A stretch of 64,000 bases of DNA, taken from Pleurocapsa sp. PCC 7327. GTDB taxonomy: Bacteria > Cyanobacteriota > Cyanobacteriia > Cyanobacteriales > Microcystaceae. The stretch is taken from assembly GCF_000317025.1 (NCBI RefSeq), contig NC_019689.1:62001-126000 (forward strand). The letters run 5' to 3'. Under the pieces are notes generated by a model. That model was not told the DNA's origin. It did no database searches and was given only the letters and a program-made list of their open reading frames with translations. A program made the translations under genes and the position numbers. Of the stretch, positions 53,228 through 61,603 are shown piece by piece. Within the stretch, counting starts at the first letter, position 1. Every line of letters begins with the position of its first letter.

Positions 53228-53866
53228 ATGACAATTGACAAAAAAGATTTAACGACAACCGATCGCTCTCAATCCGAACCAACCAACTCTCAAAAAGCTC
53301 GAACTACTGCAAGGTCTAAATTTTGGCAATCTGTTTGGGAAAATCTGCAAATTGTCATTATTGCCCTAGTTATTGCCTTCTTAATTCGGACTTTTATTGC
53401 GGAACCGCGCTATATTCCCTCTGATTCTATGTTACCGACGCTACAGGAAGGCGATCGCCTGGTGGTAGAAAAAGTTTCTTATTATTTCCATCCGCCGCGA
53501 CGAGGGGACATCATCGTGTTTGAACCGCCTTCGCAATTACAAATGCAAGGCTATGCCAAAGACCAAGCGTTTATCAAACGAGTTATCGGTCAAGCGGGTG
53601 AAATCGTTTCTGTCGATCGCGGTACTGTATACATTAATGATAAGCCTTTGCAAGAGAACTATATCCTCGACCCTCCCAACTACAATTTGCCACCTCTAAA
53701 AGTACCCGAAGGTCATTTATTCGTTATGGGAGATAATCGCAACAATAGCAATGATTCCCATATTTGGGGATTTTTGTCCCAGCAACATGCGATCGGTCGT
53801 GCTATTTTTCGTTTCTATCCTTTCAATAAAATTGGCAGGGTGGCTTCGATCGCTCCCCAGCGCTAG
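53228..53866 (+). CDS. lepB: Signal peptidase I
   Basis: 212 residues. A basic N-terminus is followed by one membrane helix (IVIIALVIAFLIRTFI). The catalytic Ser lies in YIPSDSMLPTLQEGDRL and the Lys in AFIKRVIGQAGE. GDNRNNSNDSHIWGF is box E. It removes signal peptides at the outer face of plasma or thylakoid membranes. A terminator lies 51 nt after the stop. Confidence 0.96.
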   Translation: MTIDKKDLTTTDRSQSEPTNSQKARTTARSKFWQSVWENLQIVIIALVIAFLIRTFIAEPRYIPSDSMLPTLQEGDRLVVEKVSYYFHPPRRGDIIVFEPPSQLQMQGYAKDQAFIKRVIGQAGEIVSVDRGTVYINDKPLQENYILDPPNYNLPPLKVPEGHLFVMGDNRNNSNDSHIWGFLSQQHAIGRAIFRFYPFNKIGRVASIAPQR

Positions 53867-53917
53867 ACGCAGGAATTTGTGGATTTGGCGCGATCGCGGG
53901 AACGATCGGCCTCGCAG

Positions 53918-53947
53918 ATTATTGCAAATTTTTTGCAATAATTTTAA
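53918..53947 (+). terminator. lepB terminator
   Basis: ATTATTGCAAA and TTTGCAATAAT form a perfect 11-bp stem with a TTT loop, followed by TTTAAG. AT-rich but well formed. Confidence 0.55.
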
Positions 53948-53998
53948 GATCGAAAAGCAATAACTTTATCTGTTCTCGTGCCAGTCACGTTGTCACTT

Positions 53999-54601
53999 AT
54001 GCAAACTACTCTAGCCAACGGCAAAAGGCTATATACATTTAAACCGCGCGATCTCATTCCGCTACCGAGAGATGTTGTGTGGTTATTGCAACAAGGAGCA
54101 GTAAAAACCCTGACTTGGAACGAAGAGGGCACATTAATAACGCTAGGATACTGGGGAGCTGGGGACGTAGTAGGTCAGCCATTCTCTCAAATAGCTCCTT
54201 ATCAAATTCAATGTTTGACTCGCGTCAAGGCGGTTTGTATTTCTTTGCATCAGTGGAATTGGTCGTCGGATGCCGTTCGTCGCTACATCCAGCAAACAGA
54301 GGAACTCTTGTATATTATCCGCTCGGATCGAATTCCCCAACGCTTATTCAAAATTCTGATTTGGTTGGCACAAAAATTCGGTCGGAAGGTTCAACAAGGA
54401 CAGTTAATTGAGTTACCGCTGACTCATCAAGAATTGGCAGAAGTAGCTGGTACGACGAGAGTAACCGTAACCAAGCTACTCAATCAATTTGAACGCAAAG
54501 GAACGATTTATCGTCCTTACCGCCGTGCAATTGTGGTGCGATCTTCTAACCCTTATTACCAAGCTGAGTTCGATCGAAACAAGATCGAGGCTATACCTTG
54601 A
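53999..54601 (+). CDS. Crp/Fnr-family transcriptional regulator
   Basis: 200 residues from ATG 53999; GTG 53978 would add seven. The N-terminal beta-roll (LPRDVVWLLQQGAVKTL...LGYWGAGDVVGQPF) is a cyclic-nucleotide-type sensor, though the consensus cAMP-binding residues are not evident. The C-terminus has the Crp winged helix-turn-helix: LPLTHQELAEVAGTTRVTVTKLL. It resembles NtcA-branch regulators but is a different paralogue; the ligand is unknown. The 3' end overlaps the convergent response-regulator gene by 11 bp. Confidence 0.85.
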   Translation: MQTTLANGKRLYTFKPRDLIPLPRDVVWLLQQGAVKTLTWNEEGTLITLGYWGAGDVVGQPFSQIAPYQIQCLTRVKAVCISLHQWNWSSDAVRRYIQQTEELLYIIRSDRIPQRLFKILIWLAQKFGRKVQQGQLIELPLTHQELAEVAGTTRVTVTKLLNQFERKGTIYRPYRRAIVVRSSNPYYQAEFDRNKIEAIP

Positions 54602-56480
54602 CAGAATCATTATTTTGTAATGGCTGATTGCTTGATGCTTCTGCCAATCTTTGCAGAAGTTTCAATCGCTCTAGACGATTGATAATACGAGCGATCAATT
54701 CGGGACCAACCACGGGCTTGCTAACAAAATCATCGGCGCCAGCAGCAAATACCCGATCGACCAACTTAGGGTTAATATTTGCCGTCAGAACGATAATGGG
54801 CAATCCTCCCCAATGACTATCGTTGCGAATCACTTGACACAGTTCGATGCCATTAACGTGAGGCATTTTAATATCCAAAATCAGCAAATCGGGAGCAACG
54901 GCTTCGAGGGTTTCCCAAAATCGACGAGGATCGTCGAGGGTCGTAACTTTGAGTCCCCAAGGTTCGAGCAAGGTTCGCAAAATCGCTAGAATTTTGGGAT
55001 CGTCGTCTACAACCATCACGTGAGCATCGGGCGGTTTTCCCCGGTGCAGCACCCGATCGACCGCGTTGAGGACTTGAGCCGGAGACATTGGCTTTTGCAG
55101 GAAGGCGCACCCTCCCGAACGAACGAATTCAAGCCGTTCTTCCAACCCATCTCGATCTGTAAAGATTAAAACAGGGACGGGAGGCCTTTGATGCGCCAGT
55201 TGTGCGACAAGCTCGAAACTCTCTTCAGGGGACTCGGATAGAAAAGGTTCGAGCAGCACAACATCGGGGCTTCGATCTTCAAGAATTTCTCTAGCGAGCG
55301 AGAGACTGGTAGCACTTTCTGCCTCCATTCCCCAGCTTTCGGCTTCTTTAGCTAACTGTTGTACGAGTTGACGATCGCTCTCCACCACCAATAGGAAGGG
55401 ACGCTCGTTTGACTGAGTTGCTCCTTCGGACAAAGAACTTTCCGAGGTGCGATCGATTTCGCGGCGCAAGGCTTTCACAAGCCGATGCAGTCGCAGGGTT
55501 TCTTTTTCCTCCCACAAGCGATCGATTTGCAATAATTGTTCGATTTTTCGCGCCAATTTAGACCCTTTAGATAACCCGAACGTGCCCAAGGCACCTGCTA
55601 GGGTATGAGCTTCTCGTTCGGCTTGCTCTTGCAGTTGTCGATCGTGCGATCGCGCCAACAGAACCGTGGCTACTTGCTCTATGACTTCCACCTGCTCGTA
55701 AATCCTAGATTGAAACCGCTTCCAAACCTCGGCTATGCCTGTTAGCGTCTGCTGTCGAGGATCGTCGTCACCAATGTTTTCTGCCGATTCGGGCAAACAC
55801 ATTGTTTCTTGTTCTTTGAGGCGGTAACCGATGCCGTAAACGGTTTCGATGATATCCGCCGGAGCGCCTATAGCTTTGAGTTTGTGGCGGAGTTCTTTAA
55901 TATGGGTTCTGACGGCGTTTTCTCCAGGCAGCTTCTCGAATTCCCACAGATGGTCGAGAATGGCACCGCAGCTAAACACGCGGCGAGGATTGCGCAAAAA
56001 AAGCTCTAGGATAGCATACTCTTTTGGCGTCAGGGATAGGGGTTGTTCTCCGTAGGTGACTTCATAGGTACTCGGTTCGAGTTGTAAGTCCCCCCACTTG
56101 AGAACGGGGAGCGAGGCAGAACTTCCCCGACGTAAGAGCGCCCGAACGCGAGCTAACAACTCCTGCGAATCGATGGGTTTGAGGAGATAATCGTCAGCTC
56201 CTGCGTCTAATCCGACGACCCCACTTTGGCCGCTGTCCGCTCTGGTTAGCAGAAGAATCGGCAGCGTTTGACCGCTAGAGCGGATTTGCTTGCACAGACT
56301 AATCCCGTCGAGTTTTGGTAGGGTGGCATCTACGATGATTAGATCGTAGGGAAAGACATCGATTAACTCCCATGCCGTTTCTCCATCGCTGACGGTTTCA
56401 ACGGTATAGTTTTGGCTGGAGAGAATTCTGTCGAGCGATTTGGCAGTCAGCTCGTCATTTTCTACCACAAGAATTTTCAT
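54591..56480 (-). CDS. Multi-module response regulator: REC-wHTH-HPt-REC-REC
   Basis: 629 residues. Residues 1-120 are a receiver with D51 and Lys in LLKPIDS. 125-222 are an OmpR-type winged helix (LTPKEYAILELFLRN, VYGIGYRL), so it binds DNA. 240-345 look like a histidine phosphotransfer domain with H292 in EAHTLAGALGTFG. 365-480 are a second receiver in which the acceptor Asp is replaced by E411 (VVLLEPFL) and the acidic pair is altered (VVESD). 495-615 are a third, intact receiver (D536, LILDIKMP). A phosphorelay within one protein controlling transcription is likely. No sensor kinase adjoins. Confidence 0.88.
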   Translation of the reverse strand: MKILVVENDELTAKSLDRILSSQNYTVETVSDGETAWELIDVFPYDLIIVDATLPKLDGISLCKQIRSSGQTLPILLLTRADSGQSGVVGLDAGADDYLLKPIDSQELLARVRALLRRGSSASLPVLKWGDLQLEPSTYEVTYGEQPLSLTPKEYAILELFLRNPRRVFSCGAILDHLWEFEKLPGENAVRTHIKELRHKLKAIGAPADIIETVYGIGYRLKEQETMCLPESAENIGDDDPRQQTLTGIAEVWKRFQSRIYEQVEVIEQVATVLLARSHDRQLQEQAEREAHTLAGALGTFGLSKGSKLARKIEQLLQIDRLWEEKETLRLHRLVKALRREIDRTSESSLSEGATQSNERPFLLVVESDRQLVQQLAKEAESWGMEAESATSLSLAREILEDRSPDVVLLEPFLSESPEESFELVAQLAHQRPPVPVLIFTDRDGLEERLEFVRSGGCAFLQKPMSPAQVLNAVDRVLHRGKPPDAHVMVVDDDPKILAILRTLLEPWGLKVTTLDDPRRFWETLEAVAPDLLILDIKMPHVNGIELCQVIRNDSHWGGLPIIVLTANINPKLVDRVFAAGADDFVSKPVVGPELIARIINRLERLKLLQRLAEASSNQPLQNNDSVKV

Positions 56481-56655
56481 CGCCGATGTCTCCGGTTTGC
56501 GCCCCCTTTCTAGAACCTAGCAGATCTGCACTCAACTATGCGCAACCCAATTATCAAGCTTTATCTTTTGCCAAAAATCTTTAAACTGCGATCGCATTTG
56601 AGTTACCATCTTTTGAATTTAATTTTTGTACGGGTGCATGGCAGTGCGCCCCTAC

Positions 56656-56991
56656 CTAAACCCTTTCATCAAATCTTGTATAAAAACCGCCGTACTTTAT
56701 CCAATATTGTTTGAGATCGCTATGAGGAGGAGTATGCAAGCTCGCTTTAGCTTGATAGAGAAGAACTTGCCGATGATTCCCAATCCAAACTTTTTTGATA
56801 GGCTCGACAGAAATTAAAGTGCCTCCCAAACTGGCAACGCACTCCTCAAATCGCTCTACTGCCGAGTATTCTAAGGTTTCAAAAATAAAAAAATTTCCCG
56901 AACAAATCAGGTGGCGACTTCGTATCCAAGCCTGCATTTTTTTGCGAGCTACTGGGGGTAGCATAATAGTTTCAAGTTCCGATACACTCAT
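56656..56991 (-). CDS. cpeR: CpeR, activator of phycoerythrin genes
   Basis: 111 residues, last gene of the linker-lyase operon, 38 bp after cpeT. Its position matches cpeR in the cpeCDESTR operon of Fremyella, where the small CpeR protein is needed for cpeBA transcription. The sequence (ARKKMQAWIRSRHLICSGNF, FEECVASLGGTLISVEPIKK, VLLYQAKASLHTPPH) has no classical DNA-binding motif, as is also true of CpeR. The call rests on size and gene order; the motif match is from memory. Confidence 0.68.
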   Translation of the reverse strand: MSVSELETIMLPPVARKKMQAWIRSRHLICSGNFFIFETLEYSAVERFEECVASLGGTLISVEPIKKVWIGNHRQVLLYQAKASLHTPPHSDLKQYWIKYGGFYTRFDERV

Positions 56992-57029
56992 CGATAAACC
57001 CGATTATTTAACCTTTAAATCTGATGAAA

Positions 57030-57614
57030 TTACAATGGAACTTCATCGGCAAAACTCTCTCGCTTCTCAAATCTCAAAGCTCCCGCAGTCGATCCCCACA
57101 CTTGCTCGTGGGTATTGACATCCATGCCTCGATCCCAACTGACAAAGATCTTTTCTGTCAGTTCTACTTCGCTAACTAAGTAGGTTTGACGACCATTGCG
57201 TTCGATAAAACAGCCATTTCCTTCAACATTTCCCCGAAAAATCTCGTTCTCTTTTCTAAAAATCATCGAACAGTTATATCGTCTTTGAAGGCAATCGGGA
57301 GTAATGGTTTTCAAAATTGCTAAATCTCGTCCCGCACCTGCATAGCGCAAGGGATCTTCAAGGCTGTAATTTTCTACATAGATGGAATCTCCGCGATCGA
57401 CCAAACGATGAACGCCTTGACGATAGGGACTCCAGAGATCGTAGTCATAGGTTTGCTCGGAATAAAACCCTATTCCACCAAAAAATTCCCAGGGTAAAGG
57501 ACGAAAAAAAACGCGAATGTGAGCGTAGGTTTTAGGGTCTTCATAGGACTGTTTTTGATTGCTAAAATCCCCAGCCAGATAACGAGCTAGAGTCAGCATT
57601 AAATCGTTTTTCAT
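57030..57614 (-). CDS. cpeT: Phycobiliprotein chromophore lyase CpeT/CpcT
   Basis: 194 residues of the CpcT/CpeT family, beta-barrel lyases that attach a bilin to a beta-subunit cysteine (Cys-153/165 class). LTLARYLAGDFSNQKQSYED, FFRPLPWEFFGGIGFYSEQ and YSLEDPLRYAGAGRDL are diagnostic. As it sits between cpeS and cpeR, it most likely adds phycoerythrobilin to phycoerythrin. It starts 3 bp after the cpeS stop, so the pair is translationally coupled. Confidence 0.85.
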   Translation of the reverse strand: MKNDLMLTLARYLAGDFSNQKQSYEDPKTYAHIRVFFRPLPWEFFGGIGFYSEQTYDYDLWSPYRQGVHRLVDRGDSIYVENYSLEDPLRYAGAGRDLAILKTITPDCLQRRYNCSMIFRKENEIFRGNVEGNGCFIERNGRQTYLVSEVELTEKIFVSWDRGMDVNTHEQVWGSTAGALRFEKRESFADEVPL

Positions 57615-57617
57615 CCT

Positions 57618-58154
57618 TCATCCCTCATTGTTTAAAAAACGAATTTCTGAAGAAAAAGAAGCGGTGACAACTCCCGAACCAGCACTGGTTTTAATCAGCG
57701 ATACTCGCAAGCGCAAGTTAGGAGTAGCAAACCAAATTCTTTCTTCTGCTGCTGCGCGATCGTACTCGGTTTCTAGGACGAATACGCTATCTTCGGTAAT
57801 GTGATACTTTCCCACCGAAGGAATGGTTTCTGCATACCCTTGGTCTCGGAGTAACCGTCCTTTGGTCGGGTTATCGGGATCGGGAATGGGAACGAGAACT
57901 GTCGTTCCTTTCAGTACCTCTTCTTCATTCCAATCCGACTCTCCTTCCCAACTCATGCGAAAGGGAGAAGTCGCAAGTTGGGGATCGATCTGGTAGGACT
58001 TACAGAGGTTAACGACCTCTGGATTATCTTTAGCCAAAGAAACAATATCGATGGTCGAAGTCACTGCTTCAAAGTGAGCAAAGGCGAGATGGTGAGCGCT
58101 GCGTTGCGATCGCCAACGTCCTAGAGAAAGTTTTACGAATTCGGTAAGATCCAT
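57618..58154 (-). CDS. cpeS: Phycobiliprotein lyase CpeS (CpcS family)
   Basis: 178 residues. The N-terminus FVKLSLGRWRSQRSAHHLAF is the family signature of CpcS/CpeS lyases, lipocalin-like barrels that load bilin on Cys-82/84 of phycobiliproteins. FRMSWEGESDW and the C-terminal NLRLRVSLIKTSAGSGVV also fit. Its place in the operon next to cpeT and phycoerythrin linkers argues for CpeS rather than CpcS or CpcU. Confidence 0.8.
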   Translation of the reverse strand: MDLTEFVKLSLGRWRSQRSAHHLAFAHFEAVTSTIDIVSLAKDNPEVVNLCKSYQIDPQLATSPFRMSWEGESDWNEEEVLKGTTVLVPIPDPDNPTKGRLLRDQGYAETIPSVGKYHITEDSVFVLETEYDRAAAEERIWFATPNLRLRVSLIKTSAGSGVVTASFSSEIRFLNNEG

Positions 58155-58234
58155 TACAAAATTGTTGAATTTAGCTAGATAAATTAAAACAAGAACTCAG
58201 TAAAGCAAGATAAAAAGGTTGGCGATCGCTCGGT

Positions 58235-58447
58235 TCATTTTTTTCCCATTAAAGGCGAAGAACTCATTTTAATGCCTGCAATTCGACCGCCCAGGCGATC
58301 GATCCACTTCATGGTTTGATTGAGTCGAGAATAGGGAATCATTAGGGTAAAAGTCCCTCGCCGCTTGAGTTCTTGATGGCAAAAACCCGTCACCTCGATC
58401 GCGACTTTGCGCTCGTCGAATCCGCTTTGACTAGAAAAACCAATCAT
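58235..58447 (-). CDS. Solo CpcD-domain rod-capping linker, 70 residues
   Basis: A single CpcD (pfam CpcD) domain without a large linker domain: RKVAIEVTGFCHQELKRRG, then TLMIPYSRLNQTMKWIDRLG and GRIAGI. The last part matches the classical PYxRMNxxMxxIxRLGGxI core of CpcD. A GGAG ribosome binding site precedes the ATG. Such caps end phycocyanin rods; inside a phycoerythrin operon it may cap a phycoerythrin disc instead. The N-terminus MIGFSSQSGFDE is unlike its neighbour, so the two are not a recent duplication. Confidence 0.75.
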   Translation of the reverse strand: MIGFSSQSGFDERKVAIEVTGFCHQELKRRGTFTLMIPYSRLNQTMKWIDRLGGRIAGIKMSSSPLMGKK

Positions 58448-58532
58448 GTTAGCTAATCTCCATAAACCACTGGATTTTAGGAAACTCAGAAATCAGCTAT
58501 CGGCTTAATCGCTAAAAACTGTGATAGTTGAA

Positions 58533-58748
58533 TTAGCTAATTTCGCTAATCCTGAGAATTTTTGCGCCCATTCTATGGATGTTTTGAATTTTCTGAGATA
58601 GTTGGTCGTAACTCACTTCGTATATGACAGAACTCGTTCTAAAGTTGGGGGCGCCAACGGTACTTACAGTAATGCGAAAACGTTTGCTTGTATTGCTGTA
58701 GGCACCTGTAGGCTTGCCTAAAGGAGTCGCTCCTTCTGAAGCAGCCAT
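58533..58748 (-). CDS. Solo CpcD-domain linker, 71 residues, phycoerythrin-type
   Basis: One CpcD domain after a Ser/Gly/Ala-rich N-terminus: KRFRITVSTVGAPNFRTSSV, then SYDQLSQKIQNIHRMG and AKILRISEIS. This core resembles the C-terminal CpcD domain of the CpeC/CpeE proteins encoded upstream (YNQLSQEYQRIHQQGG) more than standard CpcD. It therefore may have arisen by separation of that domain from a lost third linker (CpeD). An AGGAG ribosome binding site precedes the ATG. Confidence 0.72.
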   Translation of the reverse strand: MAASEGATPLGKPTGAYSNTSKRFRITVSTVGAPNFRTSSVIYEVSYDQLSQKIQNIHRMGAKILRISEIS

Positions 58749-58812
58749 ACAATTGCTCCTATGTTTAAAAAACGAATTAAAAATGCAAAAGCGCTCTTAA
58801 AAACTAGACAGA

Positions 58813-58839
58813 ATAGAGATGCAAAACTTGCATCTCTAT
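58813..58839 (-). repeat. Perfect 12-bp palindrome between cpeE and the small linkers
   Basis: ATAGAGATGCAA and TTGCATCTCTAT pair perfectly around a three-base loop 20 nt after cpeE stops. On the minus strand a GTTTTT run follows about 8 nt later. It may act as an attenuator or a 3' stabiliser that sets more linker than lyase mRNA. It also resembles dispersed cyanobacterial palindromes. Confidence 0.55.
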
Positions 58840-58858
58840 CCAGACAAAATGCCAGAAC

Positions 58859-59626
58859 TTATTGGATCTCTGTAATGCTGACAATCGTTCCGCCAGCTCG
58901 ATGAATTCGCTGAATTTGCGGGGTCATCTTAGCGCCTGAAACAACATACTCGGTATTGCTGCTGCGACGAGGACTATCAAATTTAGACCCCTTCACCACG
59001 ATCTTAAACATCTTTTCAGTTGCATCCTTATAGGCACCGCGACGACCGCCAGTACTCGGTAAAGTAATCTTATTGCCGCTATTGGTAGCGATAGCTTCGA
59101 CCAAGCGAGAATCCTTAAAAGCACTATCCACGCCTGCATAACCCTGATATAGAGAAAGCGTGCGATTATAGCCGACTTGCTTTTGTCCTACTTGACTTTT
59201 TGCGCCTTGATAGTAAGGAACGGTATTATCGCCGAATTTCTCTTGATACTCTTGGCTGTCGATATAGGAGTCGATTTCTGCGTCGTATCCTGCTTCAATA
59301 CAGATGCGAATATGCTCCGAAATCTCGCTGCGATCTAAGGGGGCACGACCGAGTAAATGTTTAAAATTTAGCTCTACAAAGCGATAGGGAGAGCAGGATT
59401 CAAAATAGCGATCGCGATATAAGTCAGATTTGGCAACGGCACGGACAAAATCGCGCACCGTTATACTACCATTTTTCAACTGCGATTCTGCCGTTACTAG
59501 GCGCTCGTTCTCCATCATGTGGGGATTGCCTAGCACTTGCTTGTACACTGCCCGAATCGCAATGTCTATATCGTCAAGGCTGCTATTAGGACGCAGTTCT
59601 ATTGGAGTATCTAAAACTACAGACAT
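58859..59626 (-). CDS. cpeE: Phycoerythrin-associated rod linker CpeE
   Basis: 255 residues. The linker domain runs over residues 18-150 (IDIAIRAVYKQVLGNPHMMENERL, FVRAVAKSDLYRDRYFESCSPYR, FVELNFKHLLGRAP, EIDSYIDSQEYQEKFGDNTV; blocks quoted separately). The C-terminal CpcD-like domain is at 205-255 (FKIVVKGSKFDSPRRSSNTE, MTPQIQRIHRAGG). The N-terminus MSVVLDTPIELRPNSSLD and the end ITEIQ match CpeE as I recall it from Calothrix. It joins phycoerythrin hexamers within the rod. Ribosome binding site AGGAG. Confidence 0.75.
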   Translation of the reverse strand: MSVVLDTPIELRPNSSLDDIDIAIRAVYKQVLGNPHMMENERLVTAESQLKNGSITVRDFVRAVAKSDLYRDRYFESCSPYRFVELNFKHLLGRAPLDRSEISEHIRICIEAGYDAEIDSYIDSQEYQEKFGDNTVPYYQGAKSQVGQKQVGYNRTLSLYQGYAGVDSAFKDSRLVEAIATNSGNKITLPSTGGRRGAYKDATEKMFKIVVKGSKFDSPRRSSNTEYVVSGAKMTPQIQRIHRAGGTIVSITEIQ

Positions 59627-59675
59627 TACAGTTCTCCTATTTTCAAATTTTCAATGCTTTTTGAATCAGTTATCC

Positions 59676-59701
59676 TAGGGGCAAAGCATGCTCTGCCCCT
59701 A
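59676..59701 (-). repeat. Palindrome between cpeC and cpeE
   Basis: TAGGGGCAAAGC and GCTCTGCCCCTA form 12-base arms with one mismatch around AT. No T-run follows on the minus strand, so it is more likely a REP-type palindrome or mRNA stabiliser than a terminator. Confidence 0.5.
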
Positions 59702-59719
59702 CAGTTTTTAGTGACTGAA

Positions 59720-60598
59720 TTAGCCAACGGGCGTAATGCTAGCAATTACACCGCCTTGTTGGTGGATGCGCTGATACTCTTGGGAGAGTTGATTGTAAGG
59801 GACAAAATAGACTTTGTTGCTTCGACGGAATTTAGAGACTTTGTTGACCCGACCCGGGGAACTGTAACCCGTTACTTCAACGCGGTAAACCTTGCCGTCT
59901 TCACCAGCACCTGCACCCAGACGAGTACGGGAAGCCAAGGGACTTTCTTGGAACGACCAACCATTGCCCGCAGAACCACCAGAAGGCGGAATGACGGGAA
60001 GGGGCGTTTCCTGAATGACGTATTTATTCAATACGGGAGTTTTTCCAGCAATACTTCCTTTTAGGTCGCTGCTAGAGGCTCCCCGCAAAAGCGCAAACAT
60101 ATGAGTAAACCCAACCATATTTTGTCCTGGCTGGGTTTTGTAGCCTCGGTAGTAGGGAACGATATTTTCTCCGTAGGCGTTTTGATACTCATCGCTATCG
60201 ATGTAAGAATCTATGTCTGCCTCAAATCCCTCGTTATCCAAGATGGTGCTGTGCGCTCTCATCTCTTCTAACCCGTCGGGAGCGCGACCGAGAAAATGTT
60301 TGAAATTTAACTCGGTATAGCGATAGCGAGGACAGGTCTCGAAGAAGCGAGAGCGGTAAAGATCGGATTTGGCAACCGCCCGTACAAACTCGCGCACGCT
60401 CAGTTCGCCTCGCTTGAATTTCGATTCGGGCACGAGCGCACGCTCGCTTTCCATCACATAGGCATTGCCTAAAATTTGCCGATAAACGGCTCGGATGACG
60501 GCTTCTGCTTCTTCTTCCGAGCAACCCGGTACCATTTCTACCGGAGGCGTGTCTTCAAATAAAGCAACACCTAATTGAGATGCGGGTCCAAAAGCCAT
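59720..60598 (-). CDS. cpeC: Phycoerythrin-associated rod linker CpeC
   Basis: 292 residues, first gene of the operon; AAGGAGAT lies upstream of the ATG. MAFGPASQLGVALFEDTPPV and SEEEAEAVIRAVYRQILGNA mark the phycoerythrin linker group, clearly distinct from CpcC. The linker domain continues with FVRAVAKSDLYRSRFFETCP, LNFKHFLGRAP and FEADIDSYIDSDEYQNAYGE. A Gly/Pro-rich region follows at about 180-230, then the CpcD domain (VYRVEVTGYSSPGRVNK, VYFVPYNQLSQEYQRIHQQG). cpeB and cpeA are not in the window, so they lie elsewhere. Confidence 0.8.
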   Translation of the reverse strand: MAFGPASQLGVALFEDTPPVEMVPGCSEEEAEAVIRAVYRQILGNAYVMESERALVPESKFKRGELSVREFVRAVAKSDLYRSRFFETCPRYRYTELNFKHFLGRAPDGLEEMRAHSTILDNEGFEADIDSYIDSDEYQNAYGENIVPYYRGYKTQPGQNMVGFTHMFALLRGASSSDLKGSIAGKTPVLNKYVIQETPLPVIPPSGGSAGNGWSFQESPLASRTRLGAGAGEDGKVYRVEVTGYSSPGRVNKVSKFRRSNKVYFVPYNQLSQEYQRIHQQGGVIASITPVG

Positions 60599-60938
60599 TC
60601 AGAAATCTCCTTAATGAGAACAAAGGTTTTGGGAATCAGTTTCTTATTTTTGTTACAAAACTTAACAAGCTCGACCGAAAGAGATCTTCATCGGAAGAAT
60701 TCCTCAAAACGCACAGCTTGTTATTTTAAAGTCTATTTTCTGAGAGCGACAGTCATCAAGTCTGCCAAATTACTCAAAACGCAGGAAATCTAAGCATCTT
60801 TTAGAAGATTTTAGCTTTCTACATTTTGTACGACCTGACAGCCAGACTGTGACCTGAGTGAATGTTAATACACTCTAACAAGTCTATTTATACAATGCTC
60901 CCTTAACCATTATTGTCAAAAATTGTAAAGATAGACAA
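60599..60938. other. Divergent region with the cpe operon promoter
   Basis: 340 bp between cpeC (minus) and the GNAT gene (plus). It contains the cpeC ribosome binding site and the cpe leader. No ORF with start and ribosome binding site and no repeat stands out. No binding site for a known chromatic-acclimation regulator was recognised. Confidence 0.4.
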
Positions 60939-61448
60939 ATGATCGTTGTTAGTCGCGAAATTCCTAATCATATCGCTGCAATTCGCTCTGTTCTAGAGAC
61001 AGCGTTCGATCGCCAAGCCGAAGCTAAGTTGGTCGATGCACTTCGCAGTCGAGGTGTCCTGACGATGTCCTTAGTGGCTAGCGAGAATGACCGAGTTGTT
61101 GGGCAGATTGCTTTTAGCCCCGTTGCTGTTGGAGCAGAAAGTTCGAGCCTCAATGCTGTCGGACTCGGTCCCCTAGCAGTTTTACCCGAATATCGGAATC
61201 GGGAAATTGGCTTGCAACTGGTGACAATTGGGATAGAAGAATGTCGGCAGGCTGGTTATGATGCAATCTTCGTGCTTGGCGATCCTGCTTTTTACTCTCG
61301 CTTCGGTTTTGCTCCTGCGTCAATTTATGGAATTGAGTTGGAGGGAGATTTCCCGCAAGAAGCTTTTATGGTTAGAGAACTGAATCAAGGGACATTCACC
61401 GATCGCGCGGGAGTAGTGCGATATCAGTCTGAGTTTGCAGAAGTATGA
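60939..61448 (+). CDS. GNAT-family N-acetyltransferase
   Basis: 169 residues. Acetyl-CoA-dependent acetyltransferase fold: RSVLETAFDRQAEAKLVDAL, VGQIAFSPV, then the CoA motif A region LGPLAVLPEYRNREIGLQLV, and VLGDPAFYSRFGFAPAS, which marks the YhbS-like group. The substrate (a small amine or a protein N-terminus) is unknown. ATG 60939 has only weak ribosome binding site similarity upstream. The gene stands alone between the cpe operon and the tnpB element. Confidence 0.85.
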   Translation: MIVVSREIPNHIAAIRSVLETAFDRQAEAKLVDALRSRGVLTMSLVASENDRVVGQIAFSPVAVGAESSSLNAVGLGPLAVLPEYRNREIGLQLVTIGIEECRQAGYDAIFVLGDPAFYSRFGFAPASIYGIELEGDFPQEAFMVRELNQGTFTDRAGVVRYQSEFAEV

Positions 61449-61603
61449 AACTTAAGTTTATATCTGATTCCTTAACTTTACCGAACAGCGATGGTGAAAG
61501 CCCTCCTCATTTATGGGAGGGATGAAACCGAGCAAGCGTCCAGCCAAGCTACTTTTAAGTAGCCAGTCTATAGTATAATGAGAGCAACAAGGAGGTGAGT
61601 TAA

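Noticed and set aside
59720-60598. cpcC (phycocyanin linker) identity for the first linker
   Set aside because: The N-terminus and the cpeS-cpeT-cpeR order fit the phycoerythrin operon, and no cpcBA genes are upstream.
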